DNA of 64,000 nt from Flavobacterium branchiarum (GCF_030409845.1 NZ_JAUFQQ010000003.1:372001-436000); one strand, 5' to 3'. Positions 26,746 to 37,759 are shown, counted from the stretch's first letter. Notes: generated by a model from the letters alone, not told the origin. Numbers and translations: made by a program.

Positions 26746-29700
26746 TTAGAATTTTAATTCTAGATTCATTCCGTATGTTCTAGTTGATGGTAAAGAACCA
26801 CCTTCTAGTCCTTGAACATTTCCACTGCCGTATGATGCTGTTTCTGGATCCATTCCTTTCCAATCTAGGTTCCATGTGAATAAATTTCTACCAAAAGCAG
26901 ATAATTTAACTCCTGAAAAAGGTCCTGTGTATTTTGCAGGGAAGCTGTAAGAGAATATAACTTCTCTTAATTTGATGTAGTCAGAACTGAAAACATTCAT
27001 TTTGTCTATGCCACCATAAAATGATTTAGCCCATTCTTGACCTGTTATAGATGTTGTGTTTGGAGCTCCAGCTTCTGTTACACCTTGGTTGATTGTCCCG
27101 TTTTCACGTATTCCATTTGCAGCACTCGCTTCAAGCATTCCAGAATACATTCCGAACATATGTGATGTTGAGAAGTAGTTTGCTCCTTTTTGCATGTCAA
27201 GTAAAGCACTTAGGCTGAAGTTTTTGTATTTGAATGTGTTTCTAAGACCCATATTGTAGTCAGGAGTAGTTGTACCAAGTGATTTTTGACCTGATGCTAC
27301 ATATAGACCGTCGGCTCCTACAATTTTGTTTCCTTTGTCGTCATAAGTGAAATCTGTTCCGAAAATTTGACCGTAAGGTTGTCCTACTACTGCATACAGT
27401 GAAGCTTGAAATGGTGCTTTTTGTATTAATAATGATTTTGCATCGCCAGCTAATTCCAATAACTTGTTTTCATTTTTTGCAAAGTTCCATGTAACATCCC
27501 ATGAGAAATCTTGTGTTCTTATTGGGTTAACATTTATTGTTGTTTCAAAACCTCTGTTTTGTAATTTTCCAGCATTTTTAAATTCACTTGTGTTACCGGT
27601 ACCATGGAAAACTTCTACCGGAGTAATTAAGTCTTCTGTTACAACGTCATAGTAAGATGCGTCAATACCAACTCTTCTGTTAAATAGGCTTAACTCTAGA
27701 CCAACCTCTTTTGTCGTTTTTAATTCTGGCACTAAGTATTTGTTGTTAGCTTGGTCAGGATTACTGTATCTAGGGTTTCCTTGGAAAGGAGCTAATACGT
27801 CAGCGTAATTATCTAAGTTGTATGCTGTTGTAGCATTTCCAGCTTGAGCCCAACCTCCTCTTAATTTACCGTAGTTAAGCCATGAAGAGTTTTTCATTAA
27901 TTCAGAAAAAACAAAACTACCTGTAATAGAAGCGTAATTTACATCTTTATATGTAGTACTAAACCAGTCGTTTCTGTCTGTAGCTTCTATGAAAAGCATA
28001 TCGTTGTATCCAACAGATACAAATCCATAAATACTGTTTGTTTGGCTATTAGTTTGACTGTTTGTTGCTCTAGCAGTTTCAACACTGTTTGAAAGGTTGT
28101 AAAGGTTAGGTAAAGTAAGTCCGCCTACAGTTGTACCACTTAGCAATGTGTAATTGGACACTCTTTTGTTGATACCAACAAATGAATTGATACTGAATTT
28201 ACCAAAACGTTTGTCGTAATGGATACGTCCTTCGTAGTTGAAGTCACTTAAAGTACGTGTAGTTGAAGAGTATTTTGGTTGAGCTTGTGACCCTATTGCT
28301 ACTCTTTCGTCAATAGTTAAAGTATACGTATCACCATAAACGTTACCTACTAGGTATAAATCTGGTGTTATGTTATAAGTAAGTTTGGCATTACCATACA
28401 AACGATTTCTTTTGTCACTTGCAGTATTTTCATTAATAATCCAGTATGGATTATCTGAATATTTTGGAGTTCCATCATTCCAAGCAGTTCTATTCCAAGA
28501 TCTTTGGCTTCCATCTGCTAATTTGTATTGTTTTAGATCATTAAAGTCTAGTTGTCTTTGTCCCCATTGATAGAATTTCTGTGGCAATGAATTGTCTCCA
28601 TATCCTCCTTCAGGTCTGTTGAATCCTTTAGTCTGTACAAAAGTCATCATACCTTCAATTTTAAACTTCTCTCCAAGTTTAGAATTTGCGTTAATCGAAA
28701 AAGTATTTTTCTTAAGTGTAGAATTTGGTACAATACCTTCTGTTTGTTGGTTGCTGTATGAAAGTCTGAAATTACTGTCTTGAGTTGATGTTAAGTAAGC
28801 TAAAGAGTTTGTTTTAGTTGTACCTACTCTAAAGAATGAATCTACATCATTAGGAGAAGCTACCCATGATTTTTCTTTTAAATAATCATTTGCAAATTCT
28901 TTGTCAAATGCATTCCAAGGTAAGTATTTTAAATTTGGATCAAATTTAGGTCCCCAACTTTCATCAACTACATAGTTTGCAAGGTTATATGTTTTTCCGT
29001 CTATAACTTGTTTTCTCATAGTTGTTGATGAACCACCACCGTATAAATTTTGTAATTTTGGCATGATGTTAACAGATTCCATTGTAAGTCCTGTGTTGAA
29101 AGAAAATTCGCTTTTACCTCCTTTTTTCTTTCCTGACTTAGTAGTGTATAAGATTGCACCATTTCCTGCTCTACTTCCGTATAGCGCAGCTGCTGGTCCA
29201 CCTTTTAGTACAGTTACAGATTCAATGTCGTCTGGGTTAATGTCTGCAGAAGCATCTCCGTAATCTCTACCTCCACTACCTCTTTGTGTTGCGGCAGTAT
29301 TGTAGTTTCCGTTGTCTAATGGAATTCCATCAATTACAATAAGTGGTTTGTTTTCTCCTGTAACAGATCCAACACCTCTTAAGATGACTCTTGTAGAACC
29401 TCCCATTGTTGATGGTGCAGTAACTTGAAGACCTGCGATGTTTCCAGATAAAGCAGAAACAGCATTTGTTGTTCCACCTTCACTGATTATTTCACCTTTT
29501 ACGTCTTGTGCAGAGTACCCAAGTGATTTTTTCTCTCTTTTGATCCCTAGGGCAGTTGTGATAACAACGCTTTCTAATTCTACTGAATCATCGGCTAGTT
29601 TCACGTTGATTACAGAAGAGCTTGCTGCTATTTCTTGGGTTTTCATCCCAATGTAGCTAAATACCAAAACTTGGCTAGAAGAAGCTTTGATAGAATATTT

Positions 29701-29877
29701 TCCGTCAAAATCGGTTTGTGTTCCAGTTTTAGTTCCTTTTATCAATACACTCACACCTGGTAAAGGCATGCCCGCATTGTCGGAAATAGTTCCTGAAACA
29801 ACTCTTTCTTGCGCAAAAGTAAGTTGCGCGACTAGTACTAAGAACAGCACTAAGAATCCATTGAACTTTAGTTTCAT
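26746..29877 (-). CDS. SusC/RagA-family TonB-linked outer-membrane transporter (copy 2)
   Basis: 1043 aa. Signal peptide (1-22), a carboxypeptidase-regulatory-like domain (FDGKYSIKA), a plug domain (VTVLKGGPAAALYGSRAGNGAI) and a large beta-barrel ending TYGMNLELKF. The N-terminal ~100 residues match copy 1 almost residue for residue, beyond what the barrels show, suggesting duplication or gene conversion of the 5' end. First gene of a two-gene operon with susD (11-nt gap). It imports an unknown oligomer across the outer membrane with TonB-ExbBD. Confidence 0.95.
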   Translation of the reverse strand: MKLKFNGFLVLFLVLVAQLTFAQERVVSGTISDNAGMPLPGVSVLIKGTKTGTQTDFDGKYSIKASSSQVLVFSYIGMKTQEIAASSSVINVKLADDSVELESVVITTALGIKREKKSLGYSAQDVKGEIISEGGTTNAVSALSGNIAGLQVTAPSTMGGSTRVILRGVGSVTGENKPLIVIDGIPLDNGNYNTAATQRGSGGRDYGDASADINPDDIESVTVLKGGPAAALYGSRAGNGAILYTTKSGKKKGGKSEFSFNTGLTMESVNIMPKLQNLYGGGSSTTMRKQVIDGKTYNLANYVVDESWGPKFDPNLKYLPWNAFDKEFANDYLKEKSWVASPNDVDSFFRVGTTKTNSLAYLTSTQDSNFRLSYSNQQTEGIVPNSTLKKNTFSINANSKLGEKFKIEGMMTFVQTKGFNRPEGGYGDNSLPQKFYQWGQRQLDFNDLKQYKLADGSQRSWNRTAWNDGTPKYSDNPYWIINENTASDKRNRLYGNAKLTYNITPDLYLVGNVYGDTYTLTIDERVAIGSQAQPKYSSTTRTLSDFNYEGRIHYDKRFGKFSINSFVGINKRVSNYTLLSGTTVGGLTLPNLYNLSNSVETARATNSQTNSQTNSIYGFVSVGYNDMLFIEATDRNDWFSTTYKDVNYASITGSFVFSELMKNSSWLNYGKLRGGWAQAGNATTAYNLDNYADVLAPFQGNPRYSNPDQANNKYLVPELKTTKEVGLELSLFNRRVGIDASYYDVVTEDLITPVEVFHGTGNTSEFKNAGKLQNRGFETTINVNPIRTQDFSWDVTWNFAKNENKLLELAGDAKSLLIQKAPFQASLYAVVGQPYGQIFGTDFTYDDKGNKIVGADGLYVASGQKSLGTTTPDYNMGLRNTFKYKNFSLSALLDMQKGANYFSTSHMFGMYSGMLEASAANGIRENGTINQGVTEAGAPNTTSITGQEWAKSFYGGIDKMNVFSSDYIKLREVIFSYSFPAKYTGPFSGVKLSAFGRNLFTWNLDWKGMDPETASYGSGNVQGLEGGSLPSTRTYGMNLELKF

Positions 29878-29889
29878 TTTTAAATATTT

Positions 29890-29925
29890 TGAATTAGTAT
29901 CGCAAAACTCACAATAAATTGTTAA
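29890..29925 (-). promoter_or_regulatory. Conserved leader/operator-like element upstream of susC copy 2
   Basis: Counterpart of the element at 23340-23374, with the palindrome ACAATAAATTGT at 29911-29922, 34 nt before the start codon. Similarity stops abruptly beyond it. Confidence 0.45.
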
Positions 29926-29961
29926 CTTTCCTAGTGAATAAATGGTTTTTTTTGTTAAACA

Positions 29962-31671
29962 CTAAAATTTAACATTATAACTTATGTTTAAGATAGTGTT
30001 GTTTAATTGTAAATTTTGCGTCTTAGAGCTTCCGTTTGTCGCTGCGATTTTTAATAGTCCATTTGTAGTCTGTATTGTAAAGCCAACACCGATTCCTATT
30101 AATTTTTTGATTTCTTTTTGATTGATATCGTTTGTTAAGTCTTGGTATATACCGTAATCTGCTATAGAATTGACATAAAGGTTTTGTGATACTAAATATC
30201 TGTATTCTGTAAGAATTAAGGAATTGAAATTAGCTTGTAGACTATTTTCTGCAAAACCGCGAATAGAATTTATGCCTCCAAATCTTATTAATTCATTGAC
30301 GATGTAGTTGTTGCTTTTTAAGATAAAATTTTGAGAATTTATGTTAATGTAATTTTTCTCGTTTATCTTGAGATTGTAATTTATGTTTAGTGAGTTGTAA
30401 AATTGCTTGCTGTTTTTTACAGTTTCAGGTTCGTTATTTGTATTTCTTTTTCCAAATCCGGCTGTGTAGTTTAGGTGTGCTTTTTCTGGAAATAGGGTGT
30501 TGTTGTAATTTGTTTTTTTATAATTATAGCTTATAGTGGTGTATGAGTTTTTGTAATCGCTAATTGTTGAGTTGTTTGTGTTTTGTATGTCGCTTGATTC
30601 AGTAGATTGGTATCCTAGGTATATTTTTGAGTTGTAGTTAATATAGTATCCAAGATTAATTGCGGTTTTGCTGTTTTGAAAAGTACTGTCTTGTTTAAAG
30701 ATGTTTAATTGGGCTTTAATTCCTAAGGGTGTTTTAAAAATGTACGGAATCTCTAAACTTGTATTGAAAGTTTTTTGTTGGTTTCCGTCGCTTTTCCAGT
30801 AAAGGGAGAATTTTTCTCCAGCATGGAGTGTATTGAGTAAGGTGATATCTAGGTATCCGTTGAATGTTACTTTTTTGCTTTCGTTGTTTGTAAATCCAAT
30901 GTATCCGTCAAATGTGTTTGCTTTTCTTTTTTCTATATAGGTATAGATTTTGGTTGAATCATTCGTAAAAAGAGCTTCGGGGTATTTAGTTTGAGATATA
31001 AATTCGTAATTGTTTATGTCTTGGTATAATTCTTTGATGGATTCTTGATTGAAGGTCTTGTTGGTGTATTTTTTGTTAAGCTGTTTTAAATGGCCTTTTG
31101 GGAATATTTTTGATTGGTTGTTTTGTGTGAAGTTTAATACGATCGAGTTTATCTCTCTTTTCTTTTCGCTTTTAACATCCAGATTGGCGTATAGGGTGTT
31201 TTTCTTTCGTTCGATGTTTGTTAGTTTTAGCTTTGTAAAAGAGTATCCTTGTTGTTCAAGTTGGTTCAGTTTTGTGTTTAATAAGGATTCGATTTCTTCG
31301 TATGGAATTATGAGAGTGTCTTTTTTAGTGCTAGAGAATACTTTTTTTAGTATTTTGTTTTCTCTGTTTATATGTATGTGTACGAAATTTATTTTTTCTT
31401 TTAATCTTAATTTGATTACGTATATGCTGTCGTTTACGCGGGTATTTGAGGTTATTTGGTTGTCTATGTAGCCTTTTGAGGTAAGCTTTTCTGTGAATGA
31501 GAGTATTTCCTCGCTAATTGATTTTATTGTTTTGTGTTTTTTTAAATAGGGGATGGAGTCTATGATTTTTTCTTCTAAATTATTTTCTCCGGCTATCTTT
31601 AATTCAAAATGTTGTGCTTTACAGTGTAAGCTCAAGGTTATTATTAGGAAAAAAGTTAAGAGTGTTTTCAA
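29962..31671 (-). CDS. Omp85/TamA-like outer-membrane protein
   Basis: 569 aa with a signal peptide (1-19, ending HCKAQ). The N-terminal ~220 residues are soluble and look like POTRA-type repeats (FTEKLTSKGYIDNQI, LNQLEQQGYSFTKLKL). The rest is a beta-barrel ending in a C-terminal NISYNVKF strand. The barrel carries GGINSIRGF near residues 465-473, the RGF motif of loop 6 that defines the Omp85/TpsB superfamily. It is shorter than BamA (about 800 aa), so it is a TamA- or secreted-surface-antigen-type member rather than BamA. The client is unknown. Divergent from the ribosomal cluster. Confidence 0.82.
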   Translation of the reverse strand: MKTLLTFFLIITLSLHCKAQHFELKIAGENNLEEKIIDSIPYLKKHKTIKSISEEILSFTEKLTSKGYIDNQITSNTRVNDSIYVIKLRLKEKINFVHIHINRENKILKKVFSSTKKDTLIIPYEEIESLLNTKLNQLEQQGYSFTKLKLTNIERKKNTLYANLDVKSEKKREINSIVLNFTQNNQSKIFPKGHLKQLNKKYTNKTFNQESIKELYQDINNYEFISQTKYPEALFTNDSTKIYTYIEKRKANTFDGYIGFTNNESKKVTFNGYLDITLLNTLHAGEKFSLYWKSDGNQQKTFNTSLEIPYIFKTPLGIKAQLNIFKQDSTFQNSKTAINLGYYINYNSKIYLGYQSTESSDIQNTNNSTISDYKNSYTTISYNYKKTNYNNTLFPEKAHLNYTAGFGKRNTNNEPETVKNSKQFYNSLNINYNLKINEKNYININSQNFILKSNNYIVNELIRFGGINSIRGFAENSLQANFNSLILTEYRYLVSQNLYVNSIADYGIYQDLTNDINQKEIKKLIGIGVGFTIQTTNGLLKIAATNGSSKTQNLQLNNTILNISYNVKF

Positions 31672-31768
31672 GTTTTAAAAGTGTTTTATTAAAATTAATG
31701 CAAATATCTAATCTTTGCGATTAAAAACATAAGGTTAAATAATCTTATTGAAAATTAATGCATTAACG

Positions 31769-31799
31769 TTTGCATAGTGAAAAATATTTTATACATTTG
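31769..31799 (+). promoter_or_regulatory. Promoter of the str-type operon (rpsL)
   Basis: TTTG (31769-31772), 19-nt spacer, TACATTTG (31792-31799): a full Bacteroidetes consensus. A small CCCG/CGGG hairpin (31804-31818) follows at the predicted start of the mRNA. Confidence 0.85.
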
Positions 31800-31853
31800 C
31801 AACCCCGTAAAAAGCGGGAATTTAATATACATAATAAATTTTTAGTATTAATT

Positions 31854-32237
31854 ATGCCAACAATTCAACAATTAGTAAGAACAGGAAGAACTCAGATGAC
31901 TAAGAAGAGTAAATCGGTTGCTTTAGATTCTTGTCCTCAAAGAAGAGGGGTTTGTACGCGTGTTTACACTACTACACCAAAAAAACCAAACTCTGCAATG
32001 CGTAAAGTAGCGCGTGTACGTTTGACAAATGGTAATGAAGTAAATGCTTACATCCCTGGAGAAGGACACAATTTACAAGAGCACTCGATAGTATTAGTTA
32101 GAGGCGGAAGGGTAAAAGATTTACCAGGTGTTAGATATCATATCGTTCGTGGAGCGCTTGACACGTCAGGAGTTGCAGGAAGAACGCAAAGAAGATCTAA
32201 GTACGGTGCTAAACGCCCAAAAGAAGCAAAAAAGTAA
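31854..32237 (+). CDS. rpsL: 30S ribosomal protein S12
   Basis: 127 aa decoding-centre protein. The start is the ATG at 31854 ([11 protein letters not shown]), not the longer frame from 31770, because that would begin inside the promoter and add 28 non-homologous residues. The KPNSAMRK and [12 protein letters not shown] loops carry lysine at both classical streptomycin-resistance positions (E. coli Lys42 and Lys87), so the allele looks wild type. First gene of rpsL-rpsG-fusA-rpsJ. Confidence 0.98.
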   Translation: MPTIQQLVRTGRTQMTKKSKSVALDSCPQRRGVCTRVYTTTPKKPNSAMRKVARVRLTNGNEVNAYIPGEGHNLQEHSIVLVRGGRVKDLPGVRYHIVRGALDTSGVAGRTQRRSKYGAKRPKEAKK

Positions 32238-32259
32238 TTTAAACTTTTAAAAAAAAGAC

Positions 32260-32736
32260 ATGAGAAAAAGAGCGGCAAAGAAAAGACCACTTTTACCAGA
32301 CCCGAGGTTTAATGACCAGTTGGTAACGCGTTTTGTGAATAACTTAATGTGGGACGGTAAGAAATCTACAGCTTTTAAAGTATTTTATGATGCAATTGAC
32401 ATCATCGAATCTAAAAAGCAAGATTCAGAAAAATCATCATTAGAGATCTGGAAAGATGCCTTGACTAATGTTATGCCTCACGTAGAAGTACGTAGTCGTA
32501 GAGTTGGTGGAGCTACATTCCAAATCCCAATGCAAATCAGACCAGATCGTAAGATTTCTATGGCAATGAAGTGGTTGATACTTTATTCTAGAAGAAGAAA
32601 TGAAAAATCTATGGCTCAAAGGTTAGCTTCAGAATGTTTAGCTGCGGCTAAAGAAGAAGGAGCGGCTGTTAAAAAGAGAATGGATACTCATAAGATGGCT
32701 GAAGCTAATAAAGCATTCTCTCACTTTAGATTTTAA
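32260..32736 (+). CDS. rpsG: 30S ribosomal protein S7
   Basis: 158 aa head-assembly protein that binds the 3' major domain of 16S rRNA. It begins RKRAAKKRPLLPDPRF and has the conserved EVRSRRVGGATFQIPMQI segment. 22 nt after rpsL and 10 nt before fusA. In E. coli S7 represses this operon; no comparable rpsL-rpsG intergenic structure is evident in the short gap here. Confidence 0.98.
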   Translation: MRKRAAKKRPLLPDPRFNDQLVTRFVNNLMWDGKKSTAFKVFYDAIDIIESKKQDSEKSSLEIWKDALTNVMPHVEVRSRRVGGATFQIPMQIRPDRKISMAMKWLILYSRRRNEKSMAQRLASECLAAAKEEGAAVKKRMDTHKMAEANKAFSHFRF

Positions 32737-32746
32737 TTCATAAGAA

Positions 32747-34903
32747 ATGGCTAGAGATTTAAAATATACAAGAAATATAGGGATTGCTGCGCATATTGAT
32801 GCTGGTAAAACAACAACGACAGAGCGTATCCTTTTCTATACAGGGAAAACACATAAAATTGGAGAAGTGCACAATGGTGCTTCTACAATGGACTGGATGG
32901 AGCAAGAAGCGGAAAGAGGTATTACAATTACTTCTGCAGCTACAACTTGTGAGTGGAGTTTTCCAACTGAGCAAGGTAAGCCTTTACCAGAATCAAAACC
33001 ATACCATTTTAATATTATTGATACCCCGGGTCACGTTGATTTTACTGTAGAAGTAAATCGTTCTTTACGTGTACTTGATGGGTTGGTTTTCTTGTTTAGT
33101 GCTGTTGATGGTGTTGAGCCTCAATCAGAGACTAACTGGAGACTAGCGGATCAATATAGAGTTCCTCGTATGGGATTCGTTAATAAAATGGATAGACAAG
33201 GTTCTAACTTTTTGAATGTATGTCAACAAGTTAGAGATATGTTGAAATCTAATGCAGTTGCAATCACTTTGCCAATTGGTGAAGAGAATGATTTCAAAGG
33301 TGTAGTTGATTTAGTTAAAAATCAAGCTATTATATGGCATGATGAGACTCAAGGAGCTACTTTTGATATTGTGCCTATCCCAGAGGATATGCTTGCAGAG
33401 GTAAAAGAATATAGATCTATACTTATCGAGGCAGTTGCTGACTACGATGAGAATCTTCTTGATAAATACATGGAAGATGAGAGTTCTATTACTGAAGAAG
33501 AGATTAATAATGCTTTAAGAGCTGCTACTATAGATATGGCAATCATCCCGATGCTTGCAGGTTCTTCTTTTAAAAATAAAGGAGTTCAATTTATGTTAGA
33601 TGCTGTATGTAAGTACTTGCCATCTCCAATGGACAAAGAAGGTATTGAAGGAATTCATCCTGATGATGCTGAATTGTTAGAAGAAGATCAAAAGAAAATC
33701 ATTCGTCGTCCAGATGTGAAAGAACCATTCGCTGCTTTGGCATTTAAAATTGCTACTGATCCTTATGTTGGTCGTTTAGCTTTCTTCCGTGCTTATTCAG
33801 GTCGTTTGGATGCTGGTTCATATATTTTGAACACTCGTTCTGGAAACAAAGAAAGAATTTCTCGTATCTATCAAATGCACGCTAATAAACAAAATCCTAT
33901 CGAGTATATCGAGGCGGGTGATATTGGTGCGGCAGTTGGTTTTAAAGATATTAAGACTGGAGATACAATGTGTGATGAAAAACACCCAATTATTCTTGAG
34001 TCAATGAAATTCCCTGCACCGGTAATTGGTATTGCAATTGAGCCTAAAACTAAAGTGGATGTAGATAAAATGGGTATGGCTTTGGCTAAATTAGCTGAAG
34101 AAGATCCAACGTTTACGGTTAGAACTGATGAGGCTTCAGGGCAAACTATTATATCAGGTATGGGTGAGCTTCACTTGGATATCTTGATTGATCGTATGAA
34201 GCGTGAATTTAAAGTTGAAGTTAACCAAGGTGAGCCTCAAGTTGAATATAAAGAAGCTTTTACAAAAACTGCTACGCATAGAGAAACATATAAGAAGCAA
34301 TCAGGAGGTCGTGGTAAATTCGGAGATATCGTATTTACACTTGGGCCAGCTGACGAAGTTGATGGTAAAGTTCCTGTAGGATTGCAGTTTGTTAATGCTG
34401 TAAAAGGTGGTAACGTTCCTAAGGAATATATCCCATCTGTAGAAAAAGGTTTCCGTGAGGCTATGAAAACTGGTCCTTTAGCAGGATACCAAGTGGATAG
34501 TTTAAAAGTAACTTTAACTGACGGATCTTTCCACCCTGTCGATTCTGATGCGCTTTCTTTTGAGCTTGCAGCTAGAATGGGGTATAGAGAAGTGGCTAAA
34601 GCTGCTGGAGCAGTAATTCTTGAGCCTATCATGAAAATGGAGGTTATTACACCAGAAGAAAACATGGGAGATATCGTAGGTGATATTAACCGTCGTAGAG
34701 GTCAGGTTAATGACATGGGTGATAGAAATGGTGCTAAAACTATCAAGGCTGATGTGCCTTTATCAGAGATGTTTGGTTATGTAACAACATTAAGAACGCT
34801 TTCATCTGGTAGAGCAACATCTACAATGGAATTTTCACACTACGCTGAAACACCTTCTAATATTTCGGAAGCAGTTATCAAAAAAGCAAAAGGAAACGCT
34901 TAA
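32747..34903 (+). CDS. fusA: Elongation factor G
   Basis: 718 aa translocation GTPase. G1 is [14 protein letters not shown]3 is DTPGHVDFT and G4 is NKMD. Domain IV is complete, with the GGRGKFGD loop region, and the C-terminal domain V has RRRGQVNDM. Length and motifs fit canonical EF-G1 rather than the EF-G2 type. Unlike the E. coli str operon, the next gene is rpsJ, not tuf. Confidence 0.98.
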   Translation: MARDLKYTRNIGIAAHIDAGKTTTTERILFYTGKTHKIGEVHNGASTMDWMEQEAERGITITSAATTCEWSFPTEQGKPLPESKPYHFNIIDTPGHVDFTVEVNRSLRVLDGLVFLFSAVDGVEPQSETNWRLADQYRVPRMGFVNKMDRQGSNFLNVCQQVRDMLKSNAVAITLPIGEENDFKGVVDLVKNQAIIWHDETQGATFDIVPIPEDMLAEVKEYRSILIEAVADYDENLLDKYMEDESSITEEEINNALRAATIDMAIIPMLAGSSFKNKGVQFMLDAVCKYLPSPMDKEGIEGIHPDDAELLEEDQKKIIRRPDVKEPFAALAFKIATDPYVGRLAFFRAYSGRLDAGSYILNTRSGNKERISRIYQMHANKQNPIEYIEAGDIGAAVGFKDIKTGDTMCDEKHPIILESMKFPAPVIGIAIEPKTKVDVDKMGMALAKLAEEDPTFTVRTDEASGQTIISGMGELHLDILIDRMKREFKVEVNQGEPQVEYKEAFTKTATHRETYKKQSGGRGKFGDIVFTLGPADEVDGKVPVGLQFVNAVKGGNVPKEYIPSVEKGFREAMKTGPLAGYQVDSLKVTLTDGSFHPVDSDALSFELAARMGYREVAKAAGAVILEPIMKMEVITPEENMGDIVGDINRRRGQVNDMGDRNGAKTIKADVPLSEMFGYVTTLRTLSSGRATSTMEFSHYAETPSNISEAVIKKAKGNA

Positions 34904-34914
34904 TCTTTAAGAAA

Positions 34915-35220
34915 ATGAGTCAAAAAATCAGAATAAAACTAAAATCTTACGATCACATGTTGGTGGATAAATCTGCTGAAAAGATTGTAAAAACAGTTAA
35001 GAGTACCGGTGCTGTTGTAACAGGTCCAATTCCGTTGCCAACACATAAAAAACTTTTCACTGTGCTACGTTCTCCGCACGTTAACAAAAAAGCGAGAGAG
35101 CAATTTGAAGTAATGTCATATAAGAGATTAATTGATATTTATTCATCTTCATCTAAAACTATTGATGCTTTAATGAAGCTTGAATTGCCAAGTGGAGTAG
35201 AAGTTGAAATCAAAGTTTAA
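34915..35220 (+). CDS. rpsJ: 30S ribosomal protein S10
   Basis: 101 aa, starts [13 protein letters not shown] and contains the [29 protein letters not shown] loop contacting 16S rRNA; also NusE in transcription antitermination. It is the last gene of the str-type transcript (12 nt after fusA). A separate promoter lies between it and rplC, so S10 is uncoupled here from the operon that carries its name in E. coli. Confidence 0.98.
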   Translation: MSQKIRIKLKSYDHMLVDKSAEKIVKTVKSTGAVVTGPIPLPTHKKLFTVLRSPHVNKKAREQFEVMSYKRLIDIYSSSSKTIDALMKLELPSGVEVEIKV

Positions 35221-35268
35221 GTAGTTCAAGAGTAAAAAAGGACGCTGTTTTTAAGCGAAAAATATTTT

Positions 35269-35300
35269 TTTGGTTTGTGTGTAAATAAGTTATACTTTTG
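35269..35300 (+). promoter_or_regulatory. Promoter of the S10-spc-alpha supercluster (rplC)
   Basis: TTTG (35269-35272), 20-nt spacer, TACTTTTG (35293-35300). The leader to rplC would be about 67 nt. No terminator hairpin was seen between rpsJ and this promoter, so read-through from fusA is possible. Confidence 0.75.
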
Positions 35301-35373
35301 CACCACTTAAAAAATAGGATTCGGTTAAAAGCTGCGTTCTATATTTATATTTAATAATTAATAATTAATATTT

Positions 35374-35991
35374 ATGTCTGGGTTAATTGGTAGAAAAATC
35401 GGCATGACTAGCATCTTTGATGAAAACGGGAAAAACATTCCTTGTACAGTAATCGAAGCTGGTCCATGCGTTGTTACCCAAGTCAGAACCAAAGGTGTTG
35501 ACGGGTACGAAGCGTTGCAACTTGGTTTCGATGACAAAAACGAGAAACATTCCACAAAAGCGGCTTTAGGTCACTTTAAAAAAGCTGGAACTGTAGCTAA
35601 GAAAAAAGTCGTTGAATTCCAAGATTTCGCAACAGAACAAAAATTAGGAGATCTTATTGATGTTTCTATTTTTTCTGAAGGAGAATTTGTAGATGTACAA
35701 GGTGTGTCTAAAGGTAAAGGTTTTCAAGGGGTTGTAAAACGTCACGGTTTTGGTGGTGTTGGTCAAGCAACTCACGGTCAACACAACCGTTTAAGAGCGC
35801 CAGGTTCTGTGGGAGCTTCTTCTTATCCATCTAGAGTATTCAAAGGAATGCGTATGGCTGGAAGAATGGGAGGAGACAATGTAAAAGTTCAAAACCTTAG
35901 AGTTTTAAAAGTAGTTGCTGAAAAGAACCTACTAGTTATAAAAGGATGTGTTCCTGGTCATAACAACTCTTATGTAATCATTCAGAAGTAA
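35374..35991 (+). CDS. rplC: 50S ribosomal protein L3
   Basis: 205 aa early-assembly protein reaching toward the peptidyl transferase centre. It starts [14 protein letters not shown] and has [15 protein letters not shown] and [16 protein letters not shown] in the central loop. Its TAA overlaps the ATG of rplD by one base, indicating translational coupling. Confidence 0.98.
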   Translation: MSGLIGRKIGMTSIFDENGKNIPCTVIEAGPCVVTQVRTKGVDGYEALQLGFDDKNEKHSTKAALGHFKKAGTVAKKKVVEFQDFATEQKLGDLIDVSIFSEGEFVDVQGVSKGKGFQGVVKRHGFGGVGQATHGQHNRLRAPGSVGASSYPSRVFKGMRMAGRMGGDNVKVQNLRVLKVVAEKNLLVIKGCVPGHNNSYVIIQK

Positions 35992-36620
35992 TGGAAGTAA
36001 AAGTATTAGATTTCAACGGAAAAGATACTGGAAGAAAAGTTCAACTTTCTGATTCAGTATTCGCAATTGAACCAAATAATCACGCTGTATATCTTGATGT
36101 TAAGCAATATTTAGCAAATCAAAGACAAGGTACTCACAAGGCTAAAGAAAGAGCTGAAGTAGCAGGTAGTACACGTAAGATTAAAAAACAAAAAGGAACT
36201 GGTACTGCTCGTGCGGGTAGTATTAAAAACCCTTTGTTTAAAGGTGGTGGAACAGTTTTCGGACCAAGACCAAGAAGTTATTCATTCAAATTGAATAAAA
36301 ACTTAAAGAGATTGGCAAGAAAATCTGCTTTCTCGATTAAAGCAAAAGAAGCAAGTATTGTTGTTTTAGAAGACTTTAATTTTGAAACGCCAAACACTAA
36401 AAATTTCATTAACGTTTTGAAAGCTTTAGGGTTAGAAAATAAAAAATCTCTATTTGTGTTGGGAGAGTCAAATAAAAATGTATATTTGTCCTCACGCAAT
36501 TTGAAGGGTTCTAATGTTGTAAGTAGCTATGAATTAAGCACTTACGCTATTCTGAACGCTAACAATTTAGTGCTTTTAGAGAGTTCTTTAGAGGTAATTG
36601 AAGAAAATTTAAGCAAATAA
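35991..36620 (+). CDS. rplD: 50S ribosomal protein L4
   Basis: 209 aa exit-tunnel protein. The long loop is visible around [18 protein letters not shown] and FGPRPRSYS, the region lining the macrolide-binding tunnel. In E. coli L4 regulates the S10 operon; no L4-type leader was identified in the rplC 5' region here. Starts on the last base of the rplC stop codon. Confidence 0.98.
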   Translation: MEVKVLDFNGKDTGRKVQLSDSVFAIEPNNHAVYLDVKQYLANQRQGTHKAKERAEVAGSTRKIKKQKGTGTARAGSIKNPLFKGGGTVFGPRPRSYSFKLNKNLKRLARKSAFSIKAKEASIVVLEDFNFETPNTKNFINVLKALGLENKKSLFVLGESNKNVYLSSRNLKGSNVVSSYELSTYAILNANNLVLLESSLEVIEENLSK

Positions 36621-36627
36621 TAGGAAT

Positions 36628-36918
36628 ATGAGTATCATAATTAGACCTATAGTAACTGAAAAAGTAACCAAGGAAAGTGAAGTTTTAAATCGCTTCGGTT
36701 TTGTTGTTGACAAAAGAGCAAATAAAGTACAAATTAAGAAAGCTATTGAAGCTACTTATGGAGTAACTATTTTGAGCGTTAACACAATGAATGTAAGACC
36801 GGATAGAACTACAAAATACACAAAAAGTGGTTTGATCAGCGGAAAGACAAATGCAATCAAAAAAGCAATTGTTCAAGTACAAGAAGGAGAAACAATTGAT
36901 TTTTACAACAATATCTAA
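36628..36918 (+). CDS. rplW: 50S ribosomal protein L23
   Basis: 96 aa, starts SIIIRPIVTEKVTKESE. It sits at the tunnel exit and is the docking site for trigger factor and SRP. The central VNTMNVRPDRTTKYTKSG loop is typical. Lies 7 nt after rplD. Confidence 0.97.
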   Translation: MSIIIRPIVTEKVTKESEVLNRFGFVVDKRANKVQIKKAIEATYGVTILSVNTMNVRPDRTTKYTKSGLISGKTNAIKKAIVQVQEGETIDFYNNI

Positions 36919-36927
36919 GATAGAAAA

Positions 36928-37752
36928 ATGTCAGTAAGAAAATTAAAACCTATTACCCCAGGTCAGCGATTTAGAGTTGTGAATGGTTATGACGCCATTA
37001 CAACTGATAAGCCGGAACGCTCTTTGATAGCGCCGATAAAAAACTCTGGAGGTAGAAATAGTCAAGGAAAGATGACCATGCGTTATACGGGTGGTGGTCA
37101 CAAGCAGAGATATCGTATTATTGATTTCAAACGTACTAAAGAAGGAATTCCAGCTACAGTGAAATCAATTGAGTATGATCCAAATCGTACTGCATTTATC
37201 GCTTTGTTAGCTTATGCTGATGGAGAGAAAACTTATGTTATTGCTCAAAATGGATTGAAAGTTGGTCAGAAATTAGTTTCTGGTCCAGAATCTCAACCAG
37301 AAATTGGTAATACATTGCCTTTAAGCAGAATTCCTTTAGGAACTGTTATTTCTTGTATCGAATTGAGACCAGGTCAAGGAGCTGTTATTGCTCGTTCAGC
37401 TGGAACATTTGCTCAATTGATGGCAAGAGATGGAAAATATGCTACAATTAAAATGCCATCAGGTGAAACAAGATTAATTTTGTTAACTTGTGCAGCTACA
37501 ATTGGAGCAGTATCTAATTCAGACCACCAATTAGTTGTATCTGGTAAAGCAGGTAGAACAAGATGGTTAGGAAGAAGACCTAGAACAAGACCTGTTGCAA
37601 TGAACCCTGTTGATCACCCAATGGGTGGTGGAGAAGGACGTTCTTCTGGTGGACATCCACGTTCAAGAAATGGAATACCAGCTAAAGGTTATAGAACTCG
37701 TTCTAAGAAAAACCCGAGTAACAAGTATATCGTAGAACGTAGAAAGAAATAA
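36928..37752 (+). CDS. rplB: 50S ribosomal protein L2
   Basis: 274 aa, essential for subunit association and peptidyl transfer. It has the [21 protein letters not shown]-terminal segment. The C-terminal [17 protein letters not shown] holds the conserved catalytic-centre histidine. Follows rplW by 9 nt. Confidence 0.98.
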   Translation: MSVRKLKPITPGQRFRVVNGYDAITTDKPERSLIAPIKNSGGRNSQGKMTMRYTGGGHKQRYRIIDFKRTKEGIPATVKSIEYDPNRTAFIALLAYADGEKTYVIAQNGLKVGQKLVSGPESQPEIGNTLPLSRIPLGTVISCIELRPGQGAVIARSAGTFAQLMARDGKYATIKMPSGETRLILLTCAATIGAVSNSDHQLVVSGKAGRTRWLGRRPRTRPVAMNPVDHPMGGGEGRSSGGHPRSRNGIPAKGYRTRSKKNPSNKYIVERRKK

Positions 37753-37759
37753 TTAAGAT

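Noticed and set aside
31049..31471. 140-aa plus-strand ORF inside the Omp85-like gene
   Set aside because: Antisense shadow; its Phe/Leu/Ser-rich translation follows from the A-rich sense codons, and the opposite strand encodes a protein with clear family motifs.
31770..31853. 28-codon N-terminal extension of rpsL
   Set aside because: It begins at the promoter's -33 box and would include the -7 box; S12 homologues start at PTIQQL.
34237..34665. 142-aa ORF antisense to fusA
   Set aside because: Lies wholly within the conserved domain IV coding region of EF-G; no independent evidence.
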